A DNA stretch of 64,000 nucleotides, taken from positions 62,001 through 126,000 of the forward strand of contig MU858071.1 in the NCBI GenBank assembly GCA_033297075.1. The letters run 5' to 3'. The notes below the pieces were generated by a model, which saw nothing but the letters and a program-made list of their open reading frames with translations, ran no database searches and was not told where the DNA came from. Origin of the DNA: Rhypophila decipiens (taxonomy: Eukaryota > Ascomycota > Sordariomycetes > Sordariales > Naviculisporaceae). How positions within the stretch are numbered: the stretch's first letter is position 1; the number at the start of each line of letters is the position of its first letter. The translations under genes were made by a program, and so were the position numbers. Below are positions 1 through 9,961 of this stretch, piece by piece.

Positions 1-2250
1 CTGCCCCTGCGGCGAAGCTGAGGGACAAGAGGTGGCCCTGCCGATGAAAGTGTCATGACTATGATTGCTGAGAATAATGAAATATCAAACAAGGAATAAA
101 AAAGAGTGTGACCCCGTTACGGTAAGTTGCCCACTGAGGCCTTCATGGACCGAAGCCACTGAGCCGCCGCTTGGTATGAACCGAGGCCGACGCGACTGAA
201 CAGTGCCGTCCACCGGCAGCCACAACCCTGATGGCTCAGAACGAGAATTTTATGCCGCAATATGAGCAAACTCTAATGGATGTGTGGACGATCGATCGAT
301 CGATCGGGTGTGTTCTCTTTGATAATGAATTCAGGCAAGTTCGGCCGGTGGCCGTGGTGGTGGTGCAGCTGGCTTGAAGCAACAAAACCGGGACGTGTTT
401 GTCAGTTTTGTGGTGATCTGACATTAGGTATAGGTAAACTGCCCGTTAAGTACTGTTGCAGTGTCGTTACAAGATCTACGGTACGGAGTGAACCCCTGAG
501 CCGAGCCGAGCCAGTACCTCGGGATTGCACCCATATCAAGGAACAAACTCCCGGGACGTGTATCAACTCCAACTCGTGCTCCTGGCATGTACCATTAGAT
601 GTATTGCAAATTGGATGATTTGACGGAATTATCGTGTGTTTGTTGATTTTAAGGGCGTCAGTCCATGTTGTCAAAGATGTCATCACCATTGGACCCCGTC
701 TGTGTTTGCACGACGCTAAGACTGGAGGCGGCATACATACATACTCTACTACAGAGACGGTATCGCTTCCTTGAACAGAGAAGCCCGAATCTAATCTACA
801 GATAAGCCCCATAAAGTATAAACGCTCGTATGCACCGGCGCCGTGCGGCTTTGACAAGAGGGCCGGGTTTTCCATGTTGATATCACGAAGCACCTTCCCA
901 GTCGGGACCAGACCAGGACCTCTCTGGTGACACTGTCACGGTAGAGATGTTCTGCACGCACGTCTTCTCGAATCTGGAAACACTTGGCGACCAACCCGAG
1001 AGAGCCCCATCTCTCCTCCTCCCTGACTTGCCAGTTGACAGGCCCGAACCAGCGTGTAATTACGGATGGTAACCCAGCCCCAGTAAGCAGATCGCACAAT
1101 CGACAGTGACTTGCATCCATTGCATGGCTCAATTTCGGCCCTATGACTGGGTCGGGTGTTGATGTCGTCGTTGATGACAGGCTGGGTGCATGGCATCCTG
1201 GACGGTCTTACCCAGTGCGCTAGCCTCGACCCCAGCTTCGACTTGGCTCTGGGGGTGATTGTCGTGCACGACGGCGACGAGACATGCTCACGGTTTTCCA
1301 GAAACCATGGAGGCGAATTGACCGAGCGGGATGTGACATTGGAGGACGTCTTGTCATTAATCGAGATGAGACTTGAGACGGTGGCCGGGTGGTCGGGCTT
1401 GTTGAGTTGGGTGTACGGATACGTACGTAATATACCTACGGCGGATGTATCAAGGCGACAAGCGGCTTGAGACGGAATTCGGGGATCGGGGATACGCACA
1501 AACCTACGCACGGTAGCCCGTCATAAAGTGAGAGGTGATTGCGGCTCCCAGAGGGATTTGGACGGACACAACGCAGCATGTTCATGCTGTGCTATTCTGT
1601 GGCTTGTTCTTGACTTTCCTTTGCGATGTGAGGTGGAGCCTGGGGAACTGGATGCGGGGCAATTGGGCGACATGTTGAGGTCTTGAGGACCTGAGTGGCA
1701 TTTTTTTTGAGCATGTGATTGTGGCAGGAGACATCCCAAGGCCAAGGCAAACCTACTCGGTACTCCACCACCGCCTCCAAGCCTCCAAGCCTCCAACCAA
1801 ATCAACCAAACCCAATCCAACGTCACACCTCCACCTCCGCATTATTTCCCCTGTTATTATAAGGGTTATGCCGACAAATTATTGAAGTGTACACTATCAA
1901 GCGAGCAACTACTTAGGTTTCGACTTTCGAGACACTGCTGTGGTAAATAGAGTCGGGGCGGGGGCCCCCGCAAAGAGGGACGACCCGGGAACCAAAGTCT
2001 CAACGAGCACAATGGCTTGTGTGGCTCGGAAAGGAAAGGTCTGAAAGAAAATCGACACAAAAAGCTTGATAAAAGAGGATAATATTCCGGGCCCATTCGA
2101 ACCAAGGGCCGTCAGACCACCTGGATCTTTACAACTCATCATCTCGCATCAGGGACTCTACCGACGTCAGCTCTTCGAACTTCATGCCCCAAGGAAGTGG
2201 TGCCCTTGGCGAGCAACGAAGTTCGAAAATTATCAAGTATCTCGCCGTAC
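1..2250. other. Intergenic, no supportable gene
   Basis: I find no coding region here. The open frames on both strands are short, mutually overlapping and without recognisable domains, and several begin only at GTG or TTG. A short perfect tetranucleotide run of GATC units lies near 290-306. The first 230 bases could be the tail of a gene outside the window, but no reading frame shows this. Confidence 0.6.
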
Positions 2251-2255
2251 TGTGA

Positions 2256-2262
2256 TATAAAT
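2256..2262 (+). promoter_or_regulatory. TATA-like box upstream of the bHLH gene
   Basis: A TATAAAT sequence lies about 1 kb before the bHLH start codon. If it is used, the transcript would carry a leader of roughly 950 nt. A GTATGT donor-like hexamer near 2332 suggests that this leader could contain an intron. This is inference from motifs only. Confidence 0.3.
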
Positions 2263-3250
2263 TCCCAGACACCCTAGACAAGACCAAAAAGCGGACATCT
2301 TGCCTGTTCAAATTGCTTTGTGAGTTCTTGGTATGTTTCTCTCTTGTTCCCTGTCCCCCGCAAGGTCAGGTCTTGGAAGGCCGCTAGTGCTGCAAAGGGT
2401 ATTAGTGGACCAAAGGGCCCGACAAGTGTGGTGCTAAACCCCTCTGGAGTCTGGCCACTGCCTGAAGCGACTTTCGATGCTGACAACCAGCGACTTTCCT
2501 CCCAGTTCCCGGTTCCAGTCTACACAACCCCAGAAATTCCTCCAGTTCCTCCACGAGTGGGCAAGGTGACAAACGGTCTGTCCCCGCCGCCTGTCCGAGC
2601 GAACCAGACGCCCAGCGGAGGGACCAGGGAGTCAGCAAAAGGAGAACAACCTAGGACAACCATCGGAGCTCCAGCTAGCAGTACATACCATAGTGGGCAA
2701 GTCACCGCACCCCGTTCGTCTCTTAACAACCAGAACACTTCCTTTTTTCTGACATTCGCATGTGAATATCTCAGCCCTCCAGCCCCGCTACCCGTCAACC
2801 GCAACACCACCGCGACCCTTAAACGAAGGCTCCGTATACTTTTTTCCCCCAACCCCGCGATCATCCTAGTCGGACTGTAGCGCTGTCCCAATCCGACGAC
2901 GGCGAGCTCCCATCCTGCCGAGCCCTTCACGGGCGTCGATGCGGCTCGTCTGCCGCCTGCGTGCCTCGATCGCACCGCCGAGTATCACGACGTCGAAGTC
3001 GCTCTGCGGCCATACGCAGCTACCCGTCACATAGCTGCCAGCGCGGGGCGGACCCCGGTGTGGCTTCTTGCCTTGACACCTGCACTGCCGGCACGGGCTT
3101 GTCGATTCGGTCGGTGGCCACGGAGGCACCTCGACTCGCTCGCATCACGCACAGGCGGACCCCTCGCTGCTCGCCTGCTGTCGCCTCAAGCTGGATGTCT
3201 GCTTGGAGACTCATGTCTCGCACAGTCCTGAGATTATACGTCCCGAAGAG

Positions 3251-4723
3251 ATGGGATCGTGGCAGCAGAAGGACAACTCACCACCACAGGGCCCATACGA
3301 TCCTCCTCAACACGGAACACACCTGCCCTTCCGCTGTATGAGGAATCCCGATAGCGCCATGAACTCTGCCAACCCCTTCTTGCCCTCGCCGGCTGACACG
3401 GTTGTGGATATGCCCCGGGACGCCATGATACAACATGAATCCGACTTCCATACTTCGGCGCCGGGGCACCAGTCCATATTCTCGACCTCGCAGATGGATA
3501 TGATGGACGGTTTCTTCCAGTTGATCAACTCGGATGGTAGCCTGGACCTCAACTTTGGCGAGGGTCTGAACTTCAGTGATCAGTGGGACAATAGCTTCCA
3601 GCAGCCGCCTCCAACCGTTCTGGGTTACCAGACCCACCCTCCCAACACTTCTGTCGATGCCATCCTCAGCAGTGCCAACTTCGTGCCCTATCTTTCTACC
3701 CAAGCTCATACTCCCCCATTAATATCTCCCGAAGTCCTCGGGGCTGCACAGGCACTGTCACGCCCCAATGTACATTCGCATCACCAGTATGATGTTATGC
3801 ACACACAAATGCCAGCCTCGATGGCGCCACCCGTGGGGAGTATGCCGAGTCATCAGTACTCGCAATATACAAACGGCTATAGACACGATTCGGTGGCGGA
3901 CCACCAGATGCTATCGAATGGCTACACGGACATGTATGGCTCAGTTCCTCACGGTCTTCCGACCCGGTCAGTTTTACATCCAGAAATAAGCTTCGGTACC
4001 GACCGAAACTTTAGCGGCGGCAACTTTAACCCCTCGGAAGCAAACATCGAGGGGAAAATATTCCAAGAACAAGATGCTATCTTAGGGTGCTTGCAACCCA
4101 ACACGAGCGCGGCCCCCACCCGCGTTTCTAGCCCACAACCGAACGGCCCGCCAGCCGAGGCCAAGTCAAAGTCGCCTCTAAAGTTGAGGACGACACAAGA
4201 GTTTGTCGCCGCCGCCATCAAATCTGAGCCTGATGAGAGAATAGAGCCTCCCAAAAAGCGGAGGAAGAGCAAACCCAAGATGAGCCCAGACGCGAATGAA
4301 ACCGCCGAATTCAGTCCTAATGTGCCAGCTTCGCGGCCTCGTCTAGTGACCAGTGGCTCTATTGGCAGCATTCCCGAGCATGCCGTTGCGAATGAGAACT
4401 CACCTGTCGAAGAGACACCACCACCATCAGCTGGGGGCAAGCGGCGACGGGGGGGAGCTGGAGCCGCGAAGAAGCCACCGAGGCAGAATTTGTCTGAAGC
4501 ACAGAAGCGTCAGAACCACATCAAGAGCGAGCAGAAACGGCGGTGGCAGATTAAAGAAGCCTTTCAGGATGTTGAGGAGCTCGTGCCTGGTGTCAAGGGG
4601 GCGAGCATGAGCAAGAGCGTGATACTCAATAATACGGCTGATTATTTGATGGACTTGTTACAGAAGAATGAGATTCTGAAACAGCGATTAGCAGCTGCTG
4701 GAATCACTCCCACACCAATATAG
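3251..4723 (+). CDS. bHLH transcription factor
   Basis: Single-exon gene for about 490 residues. The first 330 residues are low-complexity, rich in Pro, Ser, Gln, Asn and His, as in an activation region. A basic nuclear-localisation-like stretch (KKRRKSKPK) and a second one (GGKRRRGG) precede a C-terminal basic helix-loop-helix. The basic part is QNHIKSEQKRRWQIKEAF, the loop contains VPGVKGASMSKS, and helix two is followed by a leucine-containing extension. The His, Glu and Arg-Arg of the basic region (H, E and RR in NHIKSEQKRR) fit E-box binding. This layout resembles INO4/Tye7-like fungal bHLH factors, but I cannot assign an orthologue. The frame is open back to 3203 without an ATG before 3251. 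ATG 3251 and ATG 3359 both have a purine at -3, and the shorter start (454 aa) is a real alternative. The gene is convergent with the membrane-protein gene that follows. Confidence 0.85.
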   Translation: MGSWQQKDNSPPQGPYDPPQHGTHLPFRCMRNPDSAMNSANPFLPSPADTVVDMPRDAMIQHESDFHTSAPGHQSIFSTSQMDMMDGFFQLINSDGSLDLNFGEGLNFSDQWDNSFQQPPPTVLGYQTHPPNTSVDAILSSANFVPYLSTQAHTPPLISPEVLGAAQALSRPNVHSHHQYDVMHTQMPASMAPPVGSMPSHQYSQYTNGYRHDSVADHQMLSNGYTDMYGSVPHGLPTRSVLHPEISFGTDRNFSGGNFNPSEANIEGKIFQEQDAILGCLQPNTSAAPTRVSSPQPNGPPAEAKSKSPLKLRTTQEFVAAAIKSEPDERIEPPKKRRKSKPKMSPDANETAEFSPNVPASRPRLVTSGSIGSIPEHAVANENSPVEETPPPSAGGKRRRGGAGAAKKPPRQNLSEAQKRQNHIKSEQKRRWQIKEAFQDVEELVPGVKGASMSKSVILNNTADYLMDLLQKNEILKQRLAAAGITPTPI

Positions 4724-5317
4724 AATCGGGGGCGGGAGAGGGACGCGCGATTCTAAGCGAGAGGGTCATTCAATTAATTGTATTGAATTACGATAGACGC
4801 CTCGATGAACAACACTCTTTCAGTTTTAATGATATAGGAATAGGTCTTTAATTCTTTCCAAGATCTGTCTTTTTATCTTTTTTTTTTTCGCTTTTGGCTT
4901 TCTTTTTCTTACATCACCCCGGCCTTACTCAGAGATACCAAGGGGCATTGAACTGTACTGACTAGCAACTTTTACTTCCTATTCGAACAGGTACCACGCG
5001 CATGATTACAACCTCCTTTATATCCTTTTACTTTACTTTTCTTTTGTCCGTGGCTTTCATTCAAGGGATCGATCGTCTTTAGCGATGTATACCGTACCAG
5101 CTTGAATGTTCCTGCTCCTCGGGTTGGGCGGAAAATTAGCTGGATAGCTGGATGATTCAAGGCACTATACTATACAGACATGCATAAGAGAAGAAGCAAT
5201 CCTTACTCCAATGCTACAACAGACAAACCCATCCATTCCATTCCCATCAACCGACCAATATGTCCAACCCAGGCAGGTAGCAGCTAGCTCACCCAGAAAT
5301 ATATGGAAATACGCCGA
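4724..5317. other. 3' region between convergent genes
   Basis: About 600 bases separate the stop codons of the bHLH gene and the membrane-protein gene on the other strand. The stretch is T-rich near 4870-4910 and holds no gene I can support. It probably carries both 3' UTRs and polyadenylation signals. Confidence 0.6.
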
Positions 5318-6344
5318 TTAAGCACCCTTGAACTCATACCTCAAAGCCCCCAACTCCCTCTCAGGATCCACCCCAGCCATGACAACCTTGGCAACCAAAA
5401 CAGCAGCATAAATAATAGACGGCAGAACTCCCAACCAAACCGACGACATTTCCGTAGTGTGATACCGCCCCTCGATCATCCTGTGTTGTAAATACCCCGT
5501 CAAAAACCCAAGTACACACAGTGACCCGTTCAGATAGGGGAGGTATTTCTCTAGTGGTGAGGATGAATCTAACGCGCCTATTGTTGCCGCCGACAATGAC
5601 GACCTTCTCCTCCTTCTCCTGTCTCTGTCGTCTTGGGTGATTCCGCCGTACGACGGAGACGAGGTAAGAGGAAAGGCAGAGGCAGCGCCCGTCCAGCCAT
5701 CGAGCACCGGTATTCCAGTCAATGAGGGATCAGTCCGCCAAACGAGGAACGCCGTCGAAGCGAGAGACGAAAGGGAGAGCAAACACAGCACATAAGTCGT
5801 CGACGTTCGAAAGGACCGAGGCGGGAAGAAGATGAATATGACGTAGGGGATCGACGAGATGGCGGGTAGGAGGAGAAGAAACTGGCGGAATTGGTAATTT
5901 CTGGTTTCATTTTGCGTCGCGAGGGTTGTTATGAGTGTTTCTTGCTCTATTTTTAAAGATGGGATGTTAGCCTTGTCAAGGTGGGTATTTTCTTCGTTTA
6001 GTATGGGGTTTTATTGGTGATCAGAAGACGGGGTTGTGATTCTGAACTGGGAGGTGAGAAATAAGGGGGCAGCTTTCAGACTAGCCATCAAGTAAACCGC
6101 TAAAATTCGTGGTACATAATATACGGAGTGTTGACATATAAATCATGAAAGATCGGAAATTTAGACCAAAACAAAAAAGCAAAGACAAAGAATATCATCA
6201 CACCAAAGCAAATAGGGAATACCAAAACCAACCTTCTTCATCCAACGCCTCGGGTGAATTCTCCAACGACGACTCATCAGTCGGATACTGAAACGTCTTG
6301 CGCAGGCGCGCAGCCGTGGTCTGAAGGTTGATATGTCTCTCCAT
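5318..6344 (-). CDS. Conserved-looking four-helix membrane protein, function unknown
   Basis: Two-exon model: exon 1 is 6344-6233 (starting MERHINLQTT) and exon 2 is 5940-5318. The intron 5941-6232 has a GT donor and AG acceptor and joins in phase 1. The total is 735 nt, giving 244 residues. After an N-terminal soluble segment with Glu-rich and Arg patches there are four hydrophobic segments: FLLLLPAISSIPYVIFIFF, TYVLCLLSLSSLASTAFLVW, YLPYLNGSLCVLGFLTGY, and one containing VWLGVLPSIIYAAVLVAKVV. A polar Arg/Ser loop of about 50 residues lies between helices two and three. The 292-nt intron is longer than most others here. I do not recognise the family. The topology suggests an internal membrane protein. 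Confidence 0.72.
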
Positions 6345-7172
6345 GCTCTCCTTATTGGTCTTTCTTGTTTAATAGGACGATAATCATGAGCAAAAGAAAG
6401 AAATTAGGTTCTATTTCAGGTCGGAGGTGGTTCAAAGATCAAAGTTACATGCTCGAGCAACGTGTAAAGGTATCCCGTTTGATGCGATGACGTTTGGGTT
6501 CCGGGGTTAATGCTTATCGCTTATCGGAGCTTGCGGCTAGGTACGGTACGGTATATGCAACTCATGCACTTATCCAGTATCATCACACCCTTATTGGGGT
6601 GCCAGGTCACCCAATACCGATGCTCTGATATCTTGGTACCGTCGTCAGGGTTGACAATAGAGCCCAAGAATAAATACATGGATTGGTATTGCTTCTGGAC
6701 AAGACTCGGCAGGAGGGAACTGGAGGTATTTCCTGCTCCTCCAGCACCACACCGGACCGGGAGCGACAGTTGCATTCTGCTTGGAATGCCTTTCCATATG
6801 ATTCAGTCCAGGAGAGGAAACCATGCCAGACTCGGCTTCAGCTTTCTTCCGGTATACGCGTGGAGGATCGAGGAGAGCTTGCAAGTCTTTTCTTCGCGGC
6901 TGTCGATACATGAGCTCCAGCTAGGTCGTGCGTAAGCTTTGCCAAGAGACGCCTCAGCATGGTACAAGTATTGTACGGAGTACTGAATCTCATTTCGTCT
7001 CGTTGGATGGAAACAGCGGCTTAGAGCCCCACAAACCCCGGACATTGCATAAGATTCAGCAAAAGAGAATCACCCAAAGCTCGAGCTTGCAGCATCAAAG
7101 TGGGCTGTTTGTCAAACGCAGAGCAGCTCAACCACAACCCCCAATCGCAATCGCAATCGCAGCTCCCAAAAC
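6345..7172. other. Divergent intergenic region
   Basis: About 830 bases lie between the start of the membrane-protein gene (-) and COA1 (+), so the stretch must hold both promoters. I see no coding frame with a domain. Just before COA1 there is a run of CAATCG hexamers (about 7140-7160), probably in the leader. Confidence 0.5.
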
Positions 7173-7880
7173 ATGCTATCAAGGATAGCAACCAAGAGGG
7201 GAGATGCTCTACAAAACACATCTCCCCTCCTCAGGAGGAGGATAGTCGCAGCCACAGCAATCCCATCAAGAACACAATTACAACAACGGCGAGGGCTCAT
7301 CTCGGCGCCCAAACCCGGCGATGGCCCGTTGATGGAGCGACGACCGGATCGCGAGCTCCCCAGTATGTTACCATCCACCTCTCCTTTCGGATTCAAACTG
7401 ACAATGATACAAGACGTCGAAAAGACGCGATTCCGCTGGTCCCGCACCCTTCCCATCTTCTTCGTCCTCGTAGCAGCCGCCAGCGTCGCAATCTTCAACT
7501 ACCAGAAATCCTCCTCCTCGGTGGTAACATCGACCCTCTACGCTTTACGAACTTCCCCAAAGGCGCGAGAATACCTCGGCGATGAGATCTACTTTCTGCA
7601 ACAGATCCCCTGGATCTCGGGCGAGATGAACCAGCTCCACGGAAGAATCAACATCGCTTTCAGGGTCAAAGGCACAAAAGGCACGGCGATCATGCGCTTT
7701 GCGAGTCATCGGCCTGGACCGAGAGCCATGTTTGAGACGACCGAGTGGAGTCTGGAGACGAGTGACGGGCGGATGATTGACTTGTTGGAGGGAGGGGATC
7801 CGTTTAGGGGCATTGTCGGGGCTGATGTTGATGTTGATGATGAGGACGAGGTTGAGGTGAAGAGGGGGTTTAGGAAGTGA
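7173..7880 (+). CDS. COA1: Cytochrome c oxidase assembly factor Coa1
   Basis: Coa1 is a mitochondrial inner-membrane protein that acts early in maturation of Cox1, together with Shy1. The product begins with an Arg-rich, Ser/Thr-rich presequence (MLSRIATKRG onward), then the family block PLMERRPDRELP, a single membrane span (TLPIFFVLVAAASVAIFNYQ), and a C-terminal intermembrane-space domain containing AREYLGDEI and GRINIAFRVKGTKGTAIM. A 51-nt intron at 7363-7413 is very likely: donor GTATGT, branch CTGAC, acceptor ACAAG. It is a multiple of three and contains no stop, so an unspliced reading is also open. Removing it joins RELP directly to VEKTRFRW and gives 218 residues. The C-terminal tail is acidic (VDVDDEDEVEV). 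Degenerate tandem repeats follow about 70 bases after the stop. Confidence 0.9.
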   Translation: MLSRIATKRGDALQNTSPLLRRRIVAATAIPSRTQLQQRRGLISAPKPGDGPLMERRPDRELPSMLPSTSPFGFKLTMIQDVEKTRFRWSRTLPIFFVLVAAASVAIFNYQKSSSSVVTSTLYALRTSPKAREYLGDEIYFLQQIPWISGEMNQLHGRINIAFRVKGTKGTAIMRFASHRPGPRAMFETTEWSLETSDGRMIDLLEGGDPFRGIVGADVDVDDEDEVEVKRGFRK

Positions 7881-7953
7881 TCTTTGGCAAGCTTGACGAG
7901 CGAGACATACCCTCAACGCTGAACCGGCTTCTGCTCGGCAATGCCTGGGGTAC

Positions 7954-8165
7954 ATTCTCGAAAGAGAACAACAAAAAAAAGAGTCTGCCCTTTCAGTCTT
8001 CCCAATCGACGGGAGTTTGACAGTACCTGGCTAACGTTCTCGAAAAGAAGTCAAAAAATAACTGCTGCCCTTTTAGTTAGTTTTCCCGTTCGGAAAACAA
8101 AGGGCCTGCCTTTCAATTTTCCAATCGGGAAAAAAAGTCTGCCCCTTCAGTTTTCCCTATCGGCC
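7954..8165. repeat. Degenerate tandem repeat, four units
   Basis: Four imperfect units lie at about 7954-8013, 8037-8093, 8094-8129 and 8130-8165. Each has an A-rich run, then CTGCCCTTTCAGTTTTCCC or a variant, ending in ATCGG or TTCGG. The last two units are 36 bp each and back to back. The first two share an extra TTCTCGAAA start and are longer. The block sits in the 3' flank of COA1. Confidence 0.7.
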
Positions 8166-8428
8166 GGAGCTCGAGCAGGCGGCATAATTGTCTCCCGTCA
8201 TAGATTGGGTTGGGGATACTAGATACCAAGAATGATGTCAAGGGAGCACGTTTGTATTATATGGAACCATGTTTCCACACAGGCATGATATCACCACATC
8301 ATGTCTTGCCATGCCATTGGAACAAATATTCGATGTACATTTAACCCACTGTATGATACATGAAAGATATGTTTATCTAAACACAAGAAAAAAGTCAAGA
8401 CAAATACAGATACAACCCATCTCTATCT

Positions 8429-9556
8429 TCATGCCACTACCTCGGGGGCGGTAATCCTGGCCTGAAGCAGAGACTCAATCTCATCAGTGGCCGTGACACC
8501 CTTCTTAAGCATCTGATCTATCCTCCCCTGCGCTCTCGCCTCCTTAAGAACCAAATGCTGCTTCCTTGCCGCCTCCAAATACTCCTCAGCATTAGGGAAC
8601 CTCTGATCAAGCAGCTTCCTCGTCTTCTGGATAAACTCCTGCGGCGGAGGCGGCTTCTTGACCGCATCCTGGATCAAGACATGAGCCCCCTTAGGACCAG
8701 CCACACAGCCCTTGACAACCACAATCCCCAGCTCATTATTCACCATCAGCACCGGCAAGTTCTGGACAGTAACCCTCTGACCGCCCATACGACCAGGCAT
8801 CTTCTTGCCCGGCAGGACCCTAGACCCACTCCCCTGGGAAGGTCCAGAAGAACCAATAGTACGATGATTCTTGGAATTACCATGCGACGCCTCCTGTCCA
8901 GCAAACCCATGCCTCTTCATACCACCCGCGAACCCCTTGCCCTTACAATCAGCCCTCACGTCAACCCACTGCCCGACATGGAACCAATCCGGCTGAAGCT
9001 GCACACCAGGCGGCAAAAGCCCACTCTCATCCCGCACCTTGAACTCGGCAACTTTCTCCTTGGGGGGGATCCCCTTGGCTTCGTACCAGCCTAACATGGG
9101 CGCACCAACGTTATCCGCCTTTCTGTCACCAAACCCAACTTGAACAGCAAAATATCCGTTCTTTTCGCGCGTCTTGTTGGCTAGGGCCTGGACTTGGTCG
9201 AGCTGCAGGACTGTGCAGGGGATGCGCGCGCCGCGGTTTCCGAAAAAGGCCGTCATGCCCTTTTTGACGGCTATGACGCCTGCTCGCACGGGGGTGGTGT
9301 TTTTTCGGCGTTCGAGCGCCGCTGCGGGCCCGGTCGTCAGGGCGGGCAGGCCGGAAGTGGTCTGGTCGTACTTGTAGGGTTTGGCGCCGCGTTTGGGGAG
9401 GGTTGTTGACCAGCCGTATTTTACGGGCGAGATGGCGGTTTTGGAGAATGAGGACTTTTGTATTTGCGGAGCGAAGATCAAGGCTGTTCGTGGTGTTGAA
9501 GCTCCCGCGAGCGAGAGCTGCCGCCAGCAGCAGCGCGCTGGCAGCCGGGGCGCCAT
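8429..9556 (-). CDS. MRPL9: Mitochondrial large-subunit ribosomal protein uL3m
   Basis: Single-exon gene for 375 residues. An N-terminal Arg/Ser/Ala-rich presequence of about 45 residues (MAPRLPARCCWRQLS onward) fits mitochondrial import. The body is a ribosomal L3 domain: GVIAVKKGMTAFF, the central KGKGFAGGMKRHGFAG block, HGNSKNHRTIGSSGPSQGS, and LPGKKMPGRMGGQRVTVQN, which form the L3 loop reaching the peptidyl-transferase centre. A C-terminal extension past the L3 fold (about 60 residues, rich in Lys, Gln and Glu) is typical of fungal mitoribosomal proteins. The yeast counterpart is Mrpl9 (YmL9). The start codon is immediately preceded by AAA. The gene is head-to-head with the CCDC25-like gene at 9962, and a telobox-like element lies between them. 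Confidence 0.93.
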   Translation of the reverse strand: MAPRLPARCCWRQLSLAGASTPRTALIFAPQIQKSSFSKTAISPVKYGWSTTLPKRGAKPYKYDQTTSGLPALTTGPAAALERRKNTTPVRAGVIAVKKGMTAFFGNRGARIPCTVLQLDQVQALANKTREKNGYFAVQVGFGDRKADNVGAPMLGWYEAKGIPPKEKVAEFKVRDESGLLPPGVQLQPDWFHVGQWVDVRADCKGKGFAGGMKRHGFAGQEASHGNSKNHRTIGSSGPSQGSGSRVLPGKKMPGRMGGQRVTVQNLPVLMVNNELGIVVVKGCVAGPKGAHVLIQDAVKKPPPPQEFIQKTRKLLDQRFPNAEEYLEAARKQHLVLKEARAQGRIDQMLKKGVTATDEIESLLQARITAPEVVA

Positions 9557-9792
9557 TTTTAGGAGGATTGTATGCGGGGTGGGATGGGAATAGAATTGAA
9601 TCGCCCGTTGCCTGGTGTTGCGATTGAGTGGATATCAAGCTTCACGAGGTGCAAGACATTGACGGTCGGCGGTGTTGGAGCTTCGGTGGTGGTCTTGTAC
9701 GATGCCGCAAGATTTGGCGGTTAAGAAATTTGACACACTGCACTGGCGTCCAATCCCGAAAGCTGGGGTAGCGTTCACGCGGCGTGGTGCAT

Positions 9793-9804
9793 AACCCTAA
9801 CCCT
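9793..9804. promoter_or_regulatory. Telobox-like element in divergent promoter
   Basis: The sequence AACCCTAACCCT, two telomere-type repeats, lies in the 405-bp gap between uL3m (-) and the CCDC25-like gene (+). In several fungi and plants, TTAGGG-like boxes in ribosomal-protein promoters are bound by Tbf1-type or other telobox factors. The position fits such a role, but binding here is inferred. Confidence 0.4.
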
Positions 9805-9961
9805 TGCTCACCTCAAACCTGTGAGAAGCAAGCCAAGACATAACTTTCAGCAACCAAAAAAGGAGCCGCAAGTGTTCGTGGCAGCCTCGATTCCCCAGGA
9901 AACCAAATTCCGAAGCTTTCCTTTCTGCATACTTCCAGCAATCTCTCACTCGACATCAACC

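Noticed and set aside
2090..2115. tRNA T-arm-like GGTTCGAA on the minus strand
   Set aside because: The flanking bases do not form a 5-bp T-stem, and no acceptor, D-arm or anticodon stem can be folded around it.
2320..2880. 186-codon + strand frame before the bHLH gene
   Set aside because: It starts only at a non-ATG codon, has no domain and ends in the probable leader of the bHLH gene. It is better read as 5' UTR.
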